DNA of 34,766 nt from Candidatus Scalindua rubra (lineage in GTDB: Bacteria; Planctomycetota; Brocadiia; Brocadiales; Scalinduaceae): assembly GCA_001723765.1 (NCBI GenBank), contig MAYW01000034.1, positions 1 through 34,766 of the forward strand. The letters run 5' to 3'. Shown piece after piece: positions 6,736-16,398 of the stretch. A program made the translations under genes and the position numbers. The notes below the pieces were generated by a model that saw nothing but the letters and a program-made list of their open reading frames with translations, was not told the DNA's origin and did not search any database. Position 1 is the first letter of the stretch, and every line of letters begins with the position of its first letter.

Positions 6736-9700
6736 TCAATTGTCCTTCTTGACAAATGAGTCAATCAATTCCTTTTGCCAATTGCTTTTTTTTATAACGT
6801 TCCCCTCATCATCAAATACTTTGACCTGATAATGGAGATTTTTTGACCTATACCTGTTCCAGTTCGGATCTGGTATATTAAATATCCATAGGTCTTCTCC
6901 TTCATGTATCATATCAAAGTAACCATAACCACTCCCTGTTCCTATAAAATATCTAATCCGCGGAATCATTGAGATATTGCCTTTGTTATTCGTCCCCTCT
7001 AATCGAATCCTTACAGTAAAAGGCCCCATAGAGTGTTTAGTCAAATCTGTTCCCTGTGGTAGCCATACTAACTCAGGATTTTGGAATGGAGAGTCAAATT
7101 CTATTTGCAAATCATCATCTTCTCCCTTTTGTAATTTGTATTCTGCATTTAAATAAAACTGGCCTCCTCTTCCTATGTATCCCATTTCCTTTGTTGCAGA
7201 TGTAAAATATAAATATTTGATAGGGGCACGAATGTTAGGATTAAAGTAGTCGTTTTTCGTCATTGAACTTACAGCCTGTGTATAAAACATCAAATCACGA
7301 AAAAGATGTCTTGCAAAATCTAAATAGCTCTTTGCAAGTGTTGGATTAGATTTCCTTAACATTAAATAACCGTATCCAAATGCGCCAGCCACATGAATAT
7401 TATGGGCTATTGTCCCACCTTGATTTTTTGATGGTTCATTTGGGTCGGTAGAATAGCTTATTGTCAATGCAGAATATTTCCCATCACCCCTTCTGTCTCC
7501 ACCAACGTAAGCATAGTCCTTCAACCAATTCAATGACCTTACCATAAATCCTTCAAGTCCTTTTACATCAAGACCCGCTCTCTTTGCCTCATAATGAAGT
7601 TCGCATAAAGGTTCCAGATGGTATGTGGCAAAGGTTACTACAACTTTTCCTTTATAATCAGGTTGCGTGAGAGTAATATACCCTTCACCATTACTGCCCG
7701 GCAAATCAGATAACTGTTCCATATACAGAAGACTATTTGTAAAGATTGTCATGGCATCTTTTAAGAGTTTAATATCCCCCGTAATCTTATAAAGATTTAC
7801 GAGCATAAGGATAGACCAGCCCTGAGACCTGGTCTGGTCATAAATAACACTTTTTTTACCAACGCCCATTTTCTGAAACCAGAAATTTCTACCAACCTTC
7901 GCCGAACGTCTGGCTGCTTCCAAATATCTCTGATTTCCGGTTAGCAAATAACCGAGGGTATATCCTCCATTCCAGGTGTGGGAAACAATCAGTGCATATC
8001 CTTTTGGTGATTTGTGATGTCCTTTTATATCTTCCGACCACCATAGACCATTTATACGGGAAGAAAGTCCGGTTGTTTCCGTATGTATTTGGTCCATATC
8101 TACACTATGTCTTGTCATCTCTTCTGCTATCTCAAAGTATTTTGTGTCACCAGACCTTATCATCTGCAGCCACATAATATAAGGCCAATCATAATGAAGG
8201 GCACTATGTTGACCACCTTGATTCCACCTCCAGACCAAATCACCAAAATCCTCCCAACCATAATATTCCTCATCAAAGTAGTCCACCCATCCTTTTCCCT
8301 TAATGTTACGAAAACTACCACGACTTTCGCGTATCTTTTCAAGATCAATGTTGTCTTCAGATATATCCGGGTCAATCATGATTTGATTCATCCGTTCATA
8401 TCTTTCTATGGCTTCCCTTTGAATTTTAACTGGATCGGATTCCGTCGATAATCTGGTATCTTTTAACATTCCATAATGCTGTAAATATTTCCTTGAATCA
8501 TCATTATTTATTCTGGGGGCAACCAACGACCATGCCTTTGTATCGGCATACCACGTGCCAGGCGCCAAAGCTACTAACGGAGTCTTAAAACTATTAATAA
8601 TCTTTTCTACTTCTGCATTAACTTTCTCAGCATCATGGAAATAGTAAAGTACCTCATGAGTCTTGTGCCAACCTCCACTAAAATAAAAGTTTCCCTCTGA
8701 ATAATGTCCTTTCTCAGGCATCTGTTCATAATCAGGTAATAACCCCAATGATATACCATTGCCATTTATTTCTATGCTTTTAGGGTAGTTCTGCCAAAAA
8801 TGTTTTACTCCAACTGTAACACCTAAATTACCATCACTTACGTCTATCCATCCTTCTGAACGCTCACCTTTAAATAATGGTTTCCCATTTTTGATTACAT
8901 CATAAGAAAAGTTCTTTGACTCATCATGTTTGCTGTTAACAGAGTGAGTCTGTAATAAGTTCAAGGCATCACTATGACTCAAATTATCAGTTACTGATTG
9001 CGATACAAATGATATTGGCTCTTTCAAGTTAGTTGTTAAATCTAAATACAATCCATCAATAAAGGCGTCATTTGATGGATAATAGTCTCCCCAGCCATTC
9101 CCATTATTTTCCAAAGTATAAAATACTTTTACATAGTTTTTATCCTTGTAAGCGTGAATTCTGACATTGTATTCGAGTGGATGGCCTTCTGCTTTTGGCC
9201 CGCCATTTTTATTTGGCTTCTGCCTTGCATCTCCACCTACAAAATAATCACCTTCTTCATTTTGATACTTTCCCCTAATGTGGATGACAGCACGTAAAGG
9301 CCCTTTTTCCTCAATGCTCACACTATCAGGTTGATTAAGAGATGAACGATATATCATTTCTCCTTTATTAATCCTGATTCCATTTTCCAGCGAGGAAGAT
9401 ACTACTTCCTTTTCCAATGCACTGTTTGAGTCTTTAATGATAACCTGATCAAATAAATTAAACTTGTCTTTAGCAATCGTAAATTTCATAGGTCCTGTAT
9501 CTACAATAATCTTTTCCACATCCTCTGATACAAAAATCCCTTCAAGCTCATTAACTTTTCTCAAAACATTCTCCGCCCCTGACTCTACCATTGTCAAATA
9601 GTAAATAGCTTTACCCTTTGCTGGCACATCTGCCCGGAAATCTACCAGCACCCATCTAATAGGTTTGGTTTTATCTGATAGCTCTCCCCATCTTGACAAA

Positions 9701-9993
9701 ACCTTGAATTGTACATGTGACGCTGTCAAACCATCGGAAGACGTTACCTTCAAGTTCCGTGTATCTGTGACATTTAAATCCATCGGAAGTGGAATCCCTG
9801 TAGTTACGGGCTCATGAATTCTATCAATGTCTAATTGGTTGGTTATAGTTAACGGAACATACAAAGGTGTTTCAGACAAAGCACTTCTATTAAAGGTTAT
9901 TATGCACAAAAAGAGAAAAATATAATGAGTGCAAATTGCCCAAAAAATCTGTTTTTCTCTTTTTTTGAAGTTGTTAATAATCTCTATTTTCAT
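6736..9993 (-). CDS. Large exported protein of the PcRGLX/YetA-like lyase family
   Basis: At 1085 residues this is the longest gene in the window. A hydrophobic stretch at about 15-40 is a signal or anchor, so the bulk lies in the periplasm or outside. The N-terminal region (PLTITNQ, EPVTTGIPLPM, about 45-130) resembles the RIFT-barrel domain of exo-rhamnogalacturonan-lyase-like proteins (PcRGLX/YetA). A beta-sandwich-like middle follows. A Trp/Tyr-rich helical part (about 580-920, with motifs such as WPYIMWLQMIRSGD and VGRNFWF) fits an alpha/alpha toroid. These assignments come from memory of the family. In an EPS cluster it may trim or degrade the polymer. The substrate cannot be read from sequence. 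Confidence 0.65.
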   Translation of the reverse strand: MKIEIINNFKKREKQIFWAICTHYIFLFLCIITFNRSALSETPLYVPLTITNQLDIDRIHEPVTTGIPLPMDLNVTDTRNLKVTSSDGLTASHVQFKVLSRWGELSDKTKPIRWVLVDFRADVPAKGKAIYYLTMVESGAENVLRKVNELEGIFVSEDVEKIIVDTGPMKFTIAKDKFNLFDQVIIKDSNSALEKEVVSSSLENGIRINKGEMIYRSSLNQPDSVSIEEKGPLRAVIHIRGKYQNEEGDYFVGGDARQKPNKNGGPKAEGHPLEYNVRIHAYKDKNYVKVFYTLENNGNGWGDYYPSNDAFIDGLYLDLTTNLKEPISFVSQSVTDNLSHSDALNLLQTHSVNSKHDESKNFSYDVIKNGKPLFKGERSEGWIDVSDGNLGVTVGVKHFWQNYPKSIEINGNGISLGLLPDYEQMPEKGHYSEGNFYFSGGWHKTHEVLYYFHDAEKVNAEVEKIINSFKTPLVALAPGTWYADTKAWSLVAPRINNDDSRKYLQHYGMLKDTRLSTESDPVKIQREAIERYERMNQIMIDPDISEDNIDLEKIRESRGSFRNIKGKGWVDYFDEEYYGWEDFGDLVWRWNQGGQHSALHYDWPYIMWLQMIRSGDTKYFEIAEEMTRHSVDMDQIHTETTGLSSRINGLWWSEDIKGHHKSPKGYALIVSHTWNGGYTLGYLLTGNQRYLEAARRSAKVGRNFWFQKMGVGKKSVIYDQTRSQGWSILMLVNLYKITGDIKLLKDAMTIFTNSLLYMEQLSDLPGSNGEGYITLTQPDYKGKVVVTFATYHLEPLCELHYEAKRAGLDVKGLEGFMVRSLNWLKDYAYVGGDRRGDGKYSALTISYSTDPNEPSKNQGGTIAHNIHVAGAFGYGYLMLRKSNPTLAKSYLDFARHLFRDLMFYTQAVSSMTKNDYFNPNIRAPIKYLYFTSATKEMGYIGRGGQFYLNAEYKLQKGEDDDLQIEFDSPFQNPELVWLPQGTDLTKHSMGPFTVRIRLEGTNNKGNISMIPRIRYFIGTGSGYGYFDMIHEGEDLWIFNIPDPNWNRYRSKNLHYQVKVFDDEGNVIKKSNWQKELIDSFVKKDN

Positions 9994-10039
9994 TTTAATC
10001 TATTTTATTTGATCTTAAACTATTGGAAATTCCGAAAGT

Positions 10040-10903
10040 TTACGTTATCTTCCACCCTTCAATCCATGCCTTAAAAAAAGTTAATGATGGAGACTCCGGA
10101 ATACCAATACGCTTAATATCAAATACATTATCCCTTGGTGAGTTAAGTCCACCGTATGCAGAAAAATTACACTCATACTTTGCCTTCTTTACTACATCTC
10201 TGGCATATTCCGAAAAGTCACTTTGTTTGCCATGAGGAAATGAAAAATACAAAATTTCCTTTCCTATCATTTCCTCCAGTTGTTTCTTCGAGTTAAATAT
10301 CTCCTTGCATAAAGTCTCCTCATTGCACTCACTAAGCCGAGGATGACTAATTGTATGTGAACCAATCTCAAAGTCATTTTTGTCCATTTCAACTATATCT
10401 TCACATTTTAGATTTGGTAATCCATGGCCTATAATCTCAAGGTCATGCTTGAATGCCTTCTCTGTGCCAACCATACTACTCGATATAAAAAAACATGCTG
10501 GTAATTGATACATTTGTAATATCGGTACTGCGTTTTCATAATTATCCCTGTAACAGTCGTCAAACGTGATTACGACTGCTCTATCTGAGTTTCTACCCTC
10601 TTTCATTCTGTTTAAAAGTTCTCTTACGCTTATTACGTTATAATTCTTTTTTAAGTACTCCATTTGTTTTTGAAAAGTATCTGTGCATACGGTGATGGTA
10701 TCTCTTAAGTTATCATTAACCCTATGGTACAATAAGACTGTTATTAAACTCTTTTTCTGTTGTTTCAAAATATAATTCCTTACCTGAATGTAACCACAAT
10801 AAAGATACATAATTTTTAAAATCAATTTGACATAATCTCGAAGGCTAAATCTATAAGGAAATCTCTGCTTTATCTTCTTCTTAAATTCTCGCTTTTGTTT
10901 CAA
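10040..10903 (-). CDS. Polysaccharide deacetylase (CE4 / NodB domain)
   Basis: CE4 enzymes remove N- or O-acetyl groups from glycans using a metal. The catalytic TFDD motif is at residues 113-116 and the metal ligands are in SHTISHPRL (H183, H187). The open frame seems to start at a TTG, with about 50 basic and hydrophobic residues before the domain. However, the frame runs upstream without a stop into the C-terminus of the formyltransferase at 10993-11670. The two therefore very probably form one protein of about 543 residues split by a one-base deletion. XrtA-type EPS clusters commonly carry a deacetylase of this kind. Confidence 0.88.
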   Translation of the reverse strand: MKQKREFKKKIKQRFPYRFSLRDYVKLILKIMYLYCGYIQVRNYILKQQKKSLITVLLYHRVNDNLRDTITVCTDTFQKQMEYLKKNYNVISVRELLNRMKEGRNSDRAVVITFDDCYRDNYENAVPILQMYQLPACFFISSSMVGTEKAFKHDLEIIGHGLPNLKCEDIVEMDKNDFEIGSHTISHPRLSECNEETLCKEIFNSKKQLEEMIGKEILYFSFPHGKQSDFSEYARDVVKKAKYECNFSAYGGLNSPRDNVFDIKRIGIPESPSLTFFKAWIEGWKIT

Positions 10904-10992
10904 GGTAGGCTGATAGTAGATTTTACCTAAGGATGTATCCTGTTTGGCCCACGAGTTATTACCCTGAAATATTTTACTTGTGGATTCAGCTA

Positions 10993-11670
10993 TTAATCGG
11001 CGCCTAAACGGTCGAGCTTGCCCTGCAGGCTAGAAAGGGTATCATACCTCCTGATAGGTATAGTATCCTGTAATACGATGTCTCCAGCATCCAACTCCTC
11101 AACAACCAGGTGTACGGTTATGCCAACCTCTGATTCTCCATTCCATAATTCCCAGAATGCAGGTGGTTGACCTCTATAATGTGGTGCTTTCCCTTTATGA
11201 AGATTAATACTCCCTTTTAGGGGAATATCAAAAACAGAGGGTTTCAATATCCCTGTACCACAAACAATCCCAAGTACAGGCATGAACTTTTTGATTGCAT
11301 GTATAGAGTCTTTGCAGTGTATGTTCCTTGTCCTATAAAGTAAAAAAGGATATATCTTTTGTAGCTTCTCTAAGGAATCACAATAACCATTAGCATACAT
11401 TGGAAACTTAAAAATATTTCTTATTTGATTTCTCATATTAGAAATAACATCCGTAATTGCTTCATAAGTCCTTATGGGAATCCACAATATTCCATGTTTC
11501 TTTATATTCTTAATTTGTCTTTTTAACAATTGTATTAATTTTATATCCTTTTCCTCAAAGACGACCATAATTTCAGAGATTTCTCGTACCTCAAAAAGTT
11601 TCCTGAGTACCATTACAGTGGCTAGACAATTCCTCCCTGTTAAAAGTACTATTCTCATCCTCTCAAACAA
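10993..11670 (-). CDS. Formyltransferase-family domain, frame broken before a fused deacetylase
   Basis: This has the formyl_transf_N pattern: INLHKGKAPHYRG (N156, H158) and GITVHLVVEELDAGDI (D194), matching the Asn-His-Asp catalytic set of formyltransferases. Relatives in sugar pathways formylate amino sugars. The frame stops at GAT-TAA. Adding one T gives LIAESTSKIFQGNNS and GKIYYQPTLKQKREFKKK, the usual C-terminal pattern of this family, and continues directly into the deacetylase. A formyltransferase-deacetylase fusion would couple two N-acyl modifications of a sugar. N-terminal residues 1-60 are poorly conserved. Confidence 0.8.
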   Translation of the reverse strand: MFERMRIVLLTGRNCLATVMVLRKLFEVREISEIMVVFEEKDIKLIQLLKRQIKNIKKHGILWIPIRTYEAITDVISNMRNQIRNIFKFPMYANGYCDSLEKLQKIYPFLLYRTRNIHCKDSIHAIKKFMPVLGIVCGTGILKPSVFDIPLKGSINLHKGKAPHYRGQPPAFWELWNGESEVGITVHLVVEELDAGDIVLQDTIPIRRYDTLSSLQGKLDRLGAD

Positions 11671-11760
11671 TTATAATCTGTGACGGATACTAATTGTAAA
11701 AGTAGTTCTCTTCGCTCATAACTTGCCAGAACATAGTTGGGCTTGTCAAAATTTTAGAAT

Positions 11761-11899
11761 ACAGAGGTGATCAATTAATGGGTTCCGTGAAACTAGGATA
11801 TTTGACTGTTGACATGATCCCTGTTAGATAGTTGATATCAATCACAAACAAATGCTTTTGAAGCATTTTCAATCAGCGTTAATCAACTCACACCTCTGT
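11761..11899. repeat. MITE-like element, 139 bp, between methyltransferase and formyltransferase
   Basis: The ends ACAGAGGTG (11761-11769) and CACCTCTGT (11891-11899) are exact inverted copies. The match degrades inward. The centre carries an 8-bp perfect hairpin (11850-11868, AAATGCTT-TTG-AAGCATTT). No ORF is present. A CTGTTAGATAG motif at 11821 recurs at 16223. Confidence 0.55.
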
Positions 11900-11937
11900 G
11901 GTGGATAAAGCACAATTCCCAAAATTTCCTAATTTTT

Positions 11938-12753
11938 TTATTTTTTTCTTTTTTCTGGTTTCTGAACCTTAATCACAAAACCTTCGCCTAACCAGCCAAG
12001 TAAAGATGAAGACAAAAGGTTTTGAAATCTTTTAGCAATTTTAATAGAAAACTCTTCAAATAGTACATCAACATATGGAATTCTGAAATCATAGTAACGC
12101 ACATCCATCTTCTCAAATCCAATATTATAAAGCTCATAAGAAAGTGTTCCTGGTGAAAATGGATAAAGAACAAAATCATCGTATTGATATTGTCTTCCTT
12201 CAAGTCTTGATCTAAAAAAACGAATAACCGGAGTGATATACTTATAGCTCATGTTTACTGGACTCCACTTATTGGAAGATTGTATAATCAAGATACCACC
12301 CGGTTTGAGAACACGTAATACTTCTTTAAGGCCATCGCAAAAATATGGAACATAATTTATCACACCTATACATAAGACAATATCAACCTTCTCATCAGGA
12401 AATTCTATATTGGTTATTTCCCCTTGTTTAAAAAGACATTGATCTGTAATATTATTTTCTCTAGCTGTATCCCTGGCTCTTCTGATCATTTCTTCTGAAA
12501 GGTCTATCCCATAAACTCGAAATCCCAAACCAACCAAATCAGTTGCAAATATCCCGGGTCCACAGCCTATATCAAGAACAGCTCCCGATAGCTCAGCAAG
12601 CATGTCATAAACGATCTTCCTACGAGTAAGATAAGCCAAATTGTAACAACTGTCTTGGTTGTAACGATCTTTACAATAGGTATTAGAAATCTGATTGAAA
12701 AACTTCTTAACAGTTTCTATTTGTTTATCCTTTCGATCATTTTTATTGTTCAT
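11938..12753 (-). CDS. Class I SAM-dependent methyltransferase
   Basis: A 271-residue protein with motif I DIGCGPG (61-67), the acidic motif II residue D84 (GIDLSEEMI) and a motif IV region (VDIVLCIGVINYV). The C-terminal third probably binds the acceptor. It is 21 bases downstream of the sulfotransferase frame on the same strand. Within an EPS locus a sugar or lipid-linked acceptor is likely, but the substrate is not determined. Confidence 0.85.
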   Translation of the reverse strand: MNNKNDRKDKQIETVKKFFNQISNTYCKDRYNQDSCYNLAYLTRRKIVYDMLAELSGAVLDIGCGPGIFATDLVGLGFRVYGIDLSEEMIRRARDTARENNITDQCLFKQGEITNIEFPDEKVDIVLCIGVINYVPYFCDGLKEVLRVLKPGGILIIQSSNKWSPVNMSYKYITPVIRFFRSRLEGRQYQYDDFVLYPFSPGTLSYELYNIGFEKMDVRYYDFRIPYVDVLFEEFSIKIAKRFQNLLSSSLLGWLGEGFVIKVQKPEKRKK

Positions 12754-12774
12754 ATTAATTTCAATTTTATATTT

Positions 12775-13125
12775 CTAATTATAGACAAATTGTTTCCAAT
12801 ATTTCGTAAATAATTTTGTGCGTGTTATTATCGATCTATAATATCGCTCTATATAAGAGTAAAAAAGGTGTATGAAAAATTTTGGAAAAAGATTATTAGG
12901 AATCTTGTCATAAACTAAAGGATATTCTAATTCTCTTAAAAGATGCCCGGCCTGCCTTTCAAAAAGTGCAATTTTATCATCAGATAGTTCACTTTTCCAT
13001 TTGTTGTAATTAGTAATATCAATTTTTTGGTGGATTTTCGGCCAATCTTTAAAAGCCTTGTTTCTTTGATCTGTCACTTCAGGCAGTAAAAGTCCTTCTG
13101 TATAGCTTTCTCCTAAAAATAACAT
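12775..13125 (-). pseudogene. Sulfotransferase, C-terminal part (after an in-frame stop)
   Basis: This 116-residue frame begins MLFLGESYTEGLLLPEV, the usual sequence just after the YEDLIQDPKK motif that ends the frame upstream. It is in the same reading frame, separated only by TAG (13138-13140) and four codons. It is the remainder of the sulfotransferase at 13138-13728. Its ATG is probably just an internal Met. Confidence 0.75.
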
Positions 13126-13137
13126 AATTTTGTTAAT

Positions 13138-13728
13138 CTACTTTTTAGGATCTTGGATTAAATCTTCATAACGCAATTCATGATAATTTTCTTTTAAATG
13201 CATTGCTGCATATTTTTTTGCTTTGCAAATAGTATATACCCACTCACGTGCAAAGTTAACTATACTTCTTTTCACTCCTAACCTTTTTTGAGAAAGCCAT
13301 ACATCTCGCCCATCTCGAATAATGTGGATAAATTTCGCATTAGGAAATAATTTATGAAGTAATGGTAATTTTGAAATATATCCCGGACTCTTATCTCCCC
13401 ATCTTCTTTTACCCTGATTTTTTGCCCACTTCTCCATGAGTGTGTTTATAAGACTAGAATAATTTCTTTTTTTTACTCTAAGAAGCATTTCTGAATCCAT
13501 TTGTAAATTATTTTCTTTTGATGCATAATCATTAATGATAGACTTGGATAATCGAATGAAATTTTGCGGTTTACTTAAAGGCCAAAAGAAGACCTGCAGA
13601 AAATAATAACGAGGGATAAAGAAAGATTCAACAAAGATAGCAATATTTGGATGTCGATCAATTATATTGCCTAGCAAAGTCGTACCAGATCGTCCCAATC
13701 CAGTAATAAATATAGGGCCTTTCTTCAT
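13138..13728 (-). pseudogene. Sulfotransferase, N-terminal part, ended by an in-frame TAG
   Basis: It has the PAPS-binding 5'-phosphosulfate loop ITGLGRSGTT (8-17) and the 3'-phosphate motif IIRDGRDVWLSQKR (R138, S146), typical of Sulfotransfer_1/3 proteins that sulfate carbohydrates. The frame ends at RYEDLIQDPKK-TAG, but the same frame resumes directly and carries the normal C-terminus to 12775. The full protein would be about 317 residues. A single substitution, for example CAG to TAG, would explain it. With the PAPS site intact, the truncated form lacks about a third of the fold. Confidence 0.8.
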
Positions 13729-14055
13729 ATATCAAGCTTCCAATACGCTAAGAAAGATATATTGAATCTATATATTTATTTTAAAATTACGAATTGTTTA
13801 GCTTTTCTCTTCTATATTTCACATAAAGCAGGCTTGTCCTACATTTACTAAGGCAATATCTCCATGCCTATATAGTCTCATTATATTTATCTTCTTAGGA
13901 ATCTTCGCATTTAAAAAAGCTTCTCTCAGTTACTTTCATCATCATTTGTGTTTCCGAATATTTATGGATTTTCTGATCCTGTTCTAGAATCTCTGATGGA
14001 GATAGCTGTGATAATATCCAACCCATTGCAATATCAAATGTCACTTTTGGTATTT
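13729..14055. other. Gap with a possible degraded ORF (minus, 13819-14044)
   Basis: On the minus strand a frame from about 14044 reads VTFDIAMGWILSQLSPSEIL and then HKYSETQMMMKVTE. With one base dropped near 13925 it continues as EAFLNAKIPKKINIMRLYRH and GDIALVNVGQACFM to a stop at 13819. This is protein-like sequence directly downstream of the methyltransferase at 14056. I do not recognise the family, and there is no certain start. Otherwise the gap is plain AT-rich DNA. Confidence 0.3.
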
Positions 14056-14769
14056 CTATTTCTCCTTAATTCCTTCAACTATTAGAAAGTCAGAACGCTC
14101 TATGATATTAATAACTGGAATTCTACTTTTATGAAAATGCATCCTTAATACTTGAGAAAATCCACTTAATTCAAACATTTCTATTAACTGAACTTCATCA
14201 TACTGCCATTTATGGGTATGCCCCATTGATCCCAGTAGCCTTTTCCTTGTGCAAATATCATTAAAGTACATTTGAATATGCTTTCGAAGGGCTTTGCCCT
14301 TTCGCGAGTGATTTGGCTTCGTCATTGTCTCCTGATAAATTTCTAAATATTTCTTCCAAAAGGTTGGCCCGTCGGGTACACACACTCGCAACACACCATT
14401 TGGCGCAAGTACCCGATAGCATTCTTTTGTAAGCATTAAAGCATCATTATATTCAAAATGCTCCCAAAGTTCACCAGCGTAAATACATGATACCGAGTCG
14501 GTGGGATAGGGAAAGCCTTTTAAGAGGTTATAGTATTTAATCGATTTGTTGAATTCTGTTGGTGGAATAAATTTCAGTTTCACTAAAACATGATCCACAA
14601 AAGACAACTTGCTGGCCAGCCATGCGCGATTACTTCCATCTATGTTTATCCATCCTTTTGGCTGAATGGGTCCACAGCCAAGATTAAGTTTGAGCCCGGC
14701 AGGTAAACAATGAGATATTTGAATCATGATATGGTTCCCTGTTTTTGTCCTAACAAAAAAATATCCCAA
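14056..14769 (-). CDS. SAM-dependent methyltransferase (COG4627-like)
   Basis: Motif I LNLGCGPIQPKGWINIDGS and the later FPYPTDSVSCIYAGELWEHF ... VLAPNGVLRVCVPD are typical of a class I methyltransferase group common in EPS and LPS clusters. The longest frame starts at 14769. A better start may be the ATG at 14727 (MIQISHCL), which has AGGGA 8 bases upstream and would give about 223 residues. The acceptor is unknown. Confidence 0.85.
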   Translation of the reverse strand: MGYFFVRTKTGNHIMIQISHCLPAGLKLNLGCGPIQPKGWINIDGSNRAWLASKLSFVDHVLVKLKFIPPTEFNKSIKYYNLLKGFPYPTDSVSCIYAGELWEHFEYNDALMLTKECYRVLAPNGVLRVCVPDGPTFWKKYLEIYQETMTKPNHSRKGKALRKHIQMYFNDICTRKRLLGSMGHTHKWQYDEVQLIEMFELSGFSQVLRMHFHKSRIPVINIIERSDFLIVEGIKEK

Positions 14770-14780
14770 TAACTAAATCC

Positions 14781-14862
14781 AAAACCTGTTCTTGATAGGT
14801 TCAGGGATTTAAAAAACAGGTTTTAATCATTCGGATGTTTTAATCCTGACCTGTCGTCAGGA
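14781..14862. repeat. Two adjacent stem-loops between genes
   Basis: AAAACCTGTT (14781-14790) pairs with AACAGGTTTT (14815-14824), a 10-bp stem. TCCTGAC-CTGTC-GTCAGGA (14844-14862) is a 7-bp hairpin. They lie between the GT4 gene (14940) and the methyltransferase it precedes, so they could act as terminator or processing sites. No strong T-tract follows. Confidence 0.5.
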
Positions 14863-14939
14863 CAGGTTTAGAATCTGTTTGAGATTTGTAATTTGAGGGT
14901 TGGAATTTACAAAACATACTTGGTTCCAGCTTATCTATA

Positions 14940-16115
14940 TTAGGCTCCATTTGTTGGAAAAATATTAGTATGAACTTTACCGTTCATTAGCTTTAAATAA
15001 AGGTCCTCATACTGCTTAACCATACGTTCGACGGTACAATTCTCTAAAGCAAACTTTTGTCCATTTCTGCTAATCTTTTCTCTCAGGTTACCATCAATCA
15101 ACACCTTTATTAATCCCTCCGCCAGCCTTTCAGGATTATCGGATGGGACGAGAACACCGTTTTCCCCATGCCTTACCAATTCTTTTATTCCAATGACATC
15201 CGTAGCTACAACAGGTTTTCCTACCGCCCATGCCTCTATAATGGACAGAGGCATTCCTTCAAAAGATGAAGGCAAACAATATACGTCAATTGCAGACATA
15301 ATTTCTGGAACGTCAAGCCTATACCCCAAAAAATGTACATAATCAACTATATCTAATTCAGATACAAGTTCTTCAAGTTCTCTTCTGCATTCGCCATCAC
15401 CAATGATTATAAGGCGTGATGATGGAAGTTTGCAATGAACTTTAGAAAATGCATTAATAAGAGTTTTATGGTTTTTCTCTTTCCTCAGGTTTCCAACTAT
15501 TCCAATTATCTGCTCATTTTCAGAAAACTTAAGTTCCTTGCGTAAAAATGTTCGTTCTTCTAATTTTGTAAACTGTTCTGTATCCACACCATTTAAGATA
15601 GTAATCACCTTGTCCTTTGGAACCCTAGCATCGTTATAAAAATAAGACGACGTTGCATTAGATACCCCAGTAAGAATATCTGGAAACCTGAAAAGGTATT
15701 TACATACATTGAGCTCACTTTTCGAATATATACCATCTATATCAGGACGAGGATGTTCTGTATGCAACCATTTTATACTTTGTCTTTTCCTTAAAGTAGG
15801 TAATGCATGGATAAATGGACCCAGATGATGTGTGTGAAGAATATCAATTGATTCCTCCTTAAGGATTTGATTGAGGAGTTTGATACGATCAACAAAATTT
15901 AGACCTTTTCGAATAATAGATTTGGGTCTACTGTTTCCATTTACCAAGGTAAAGACGCTTTGCCCTTTTTTCAGTTCTTTCTCAAATTCACCTGTTTGAA
16001 AAGTACAGACATTGGTTTTGAACCTGTCCGGGCTTATTAGATTACATAGATTCAATACAATTTTTTCTGTTCCACCGGGACCAAATGTCGGGATGAAATA
16101 TAAAACGTTAATCAT
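14940..16115 (-). CDS. Glycosyltransferase family 4
   Basis: A 391-residue GT-B enzyme transferring a sugar from a nucleotide donor in the cytoplasm. The GGTEK loop (14-18), NGVD (175-178) and the donor-binding EX7E region SSFEGMPLSIIEAWAVGKP (283-301; E286, E294) are all present. The length is normal for GT4. It is followed downstream by a methyltransferase. Which linkage it makes cannot be said. Confidence 0.92.
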   Translation of the reverse strand: MINVLYFIPTFGPGGTEKIVLNLCNLISPDRFKTNVCTFQTGEFEKELKKGQSVFTLVNGNSRPKSIIRKGLNFVDRIKLLNQILKEESIDILHTHHLGPFIHALPTLRKRQSIKWLHTEHPRPDIDGIYSKSELNVCKYLFRFPDILTGVSNATSSYFYNDARVPKDKVITILNGVDTEQFTKLEERTFLRKELKFSENEQIIGIVGNLRKEKNHKTLINAFSKVHCKLPSSRLIIIGDGECRRELEELVSELDIVDYVHFLGYRLDVPEIMSAIDVYCLPSSFEGMPLSIIEAWAVGKPVVATDVIGIKELVRHGENGVLVPSDNPERLAEGLIKVLIDGNLREKISRNGQKFALENCTVERMVKQYEDLYLKLMNGKVHTNIFPTNGA

Positions 16116-16398
16116 AACGGTTCAGCTATTTTTTTGACAGGATGACAGGATAGACAAGATAATTTTGTGAGAGTTTACCGGAAAGGCCCGTTAAAATACG
16201 AACGGGTAGTCGCAAATTCACCCTGTTAGATAGAACTTATCCAACAGTCAACTACGTTTATCGTGATTAATGTGCGCTTATCGTACAACTAACGGTTATT
16301 TTAGATTATCTAACAGAGGAACCGCAAAGTATCAAGCCCGCCTGCCATCCCTGCCTTGCCGGCAGGCAGGGGTCGGGCAGGGATTATTAACAACTCGA
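16116..16398. repeat. Repeat-rich intergenic region
   Basis: It contains CTGTTAGATA (16223-16232) and its inverted copy TATCTAACAG (16307-16316), a CCCGTT/AACGGG hairpin near 16189, and a GC-rich palindrome block at about 16338-16383 (CCTGCC-TTGCC-GGCAGG). There is no ORF. The GC-rich block is compositionally unlike its neighbours and is one of several such islands. Confidence 0.55.

Noticed and set aside
8083-8451. Plus-strand ORF of 122 codons
   Set aside because: It lies inside the 1085-codon gene, has low-complexity shadow composition and no ribosome site.
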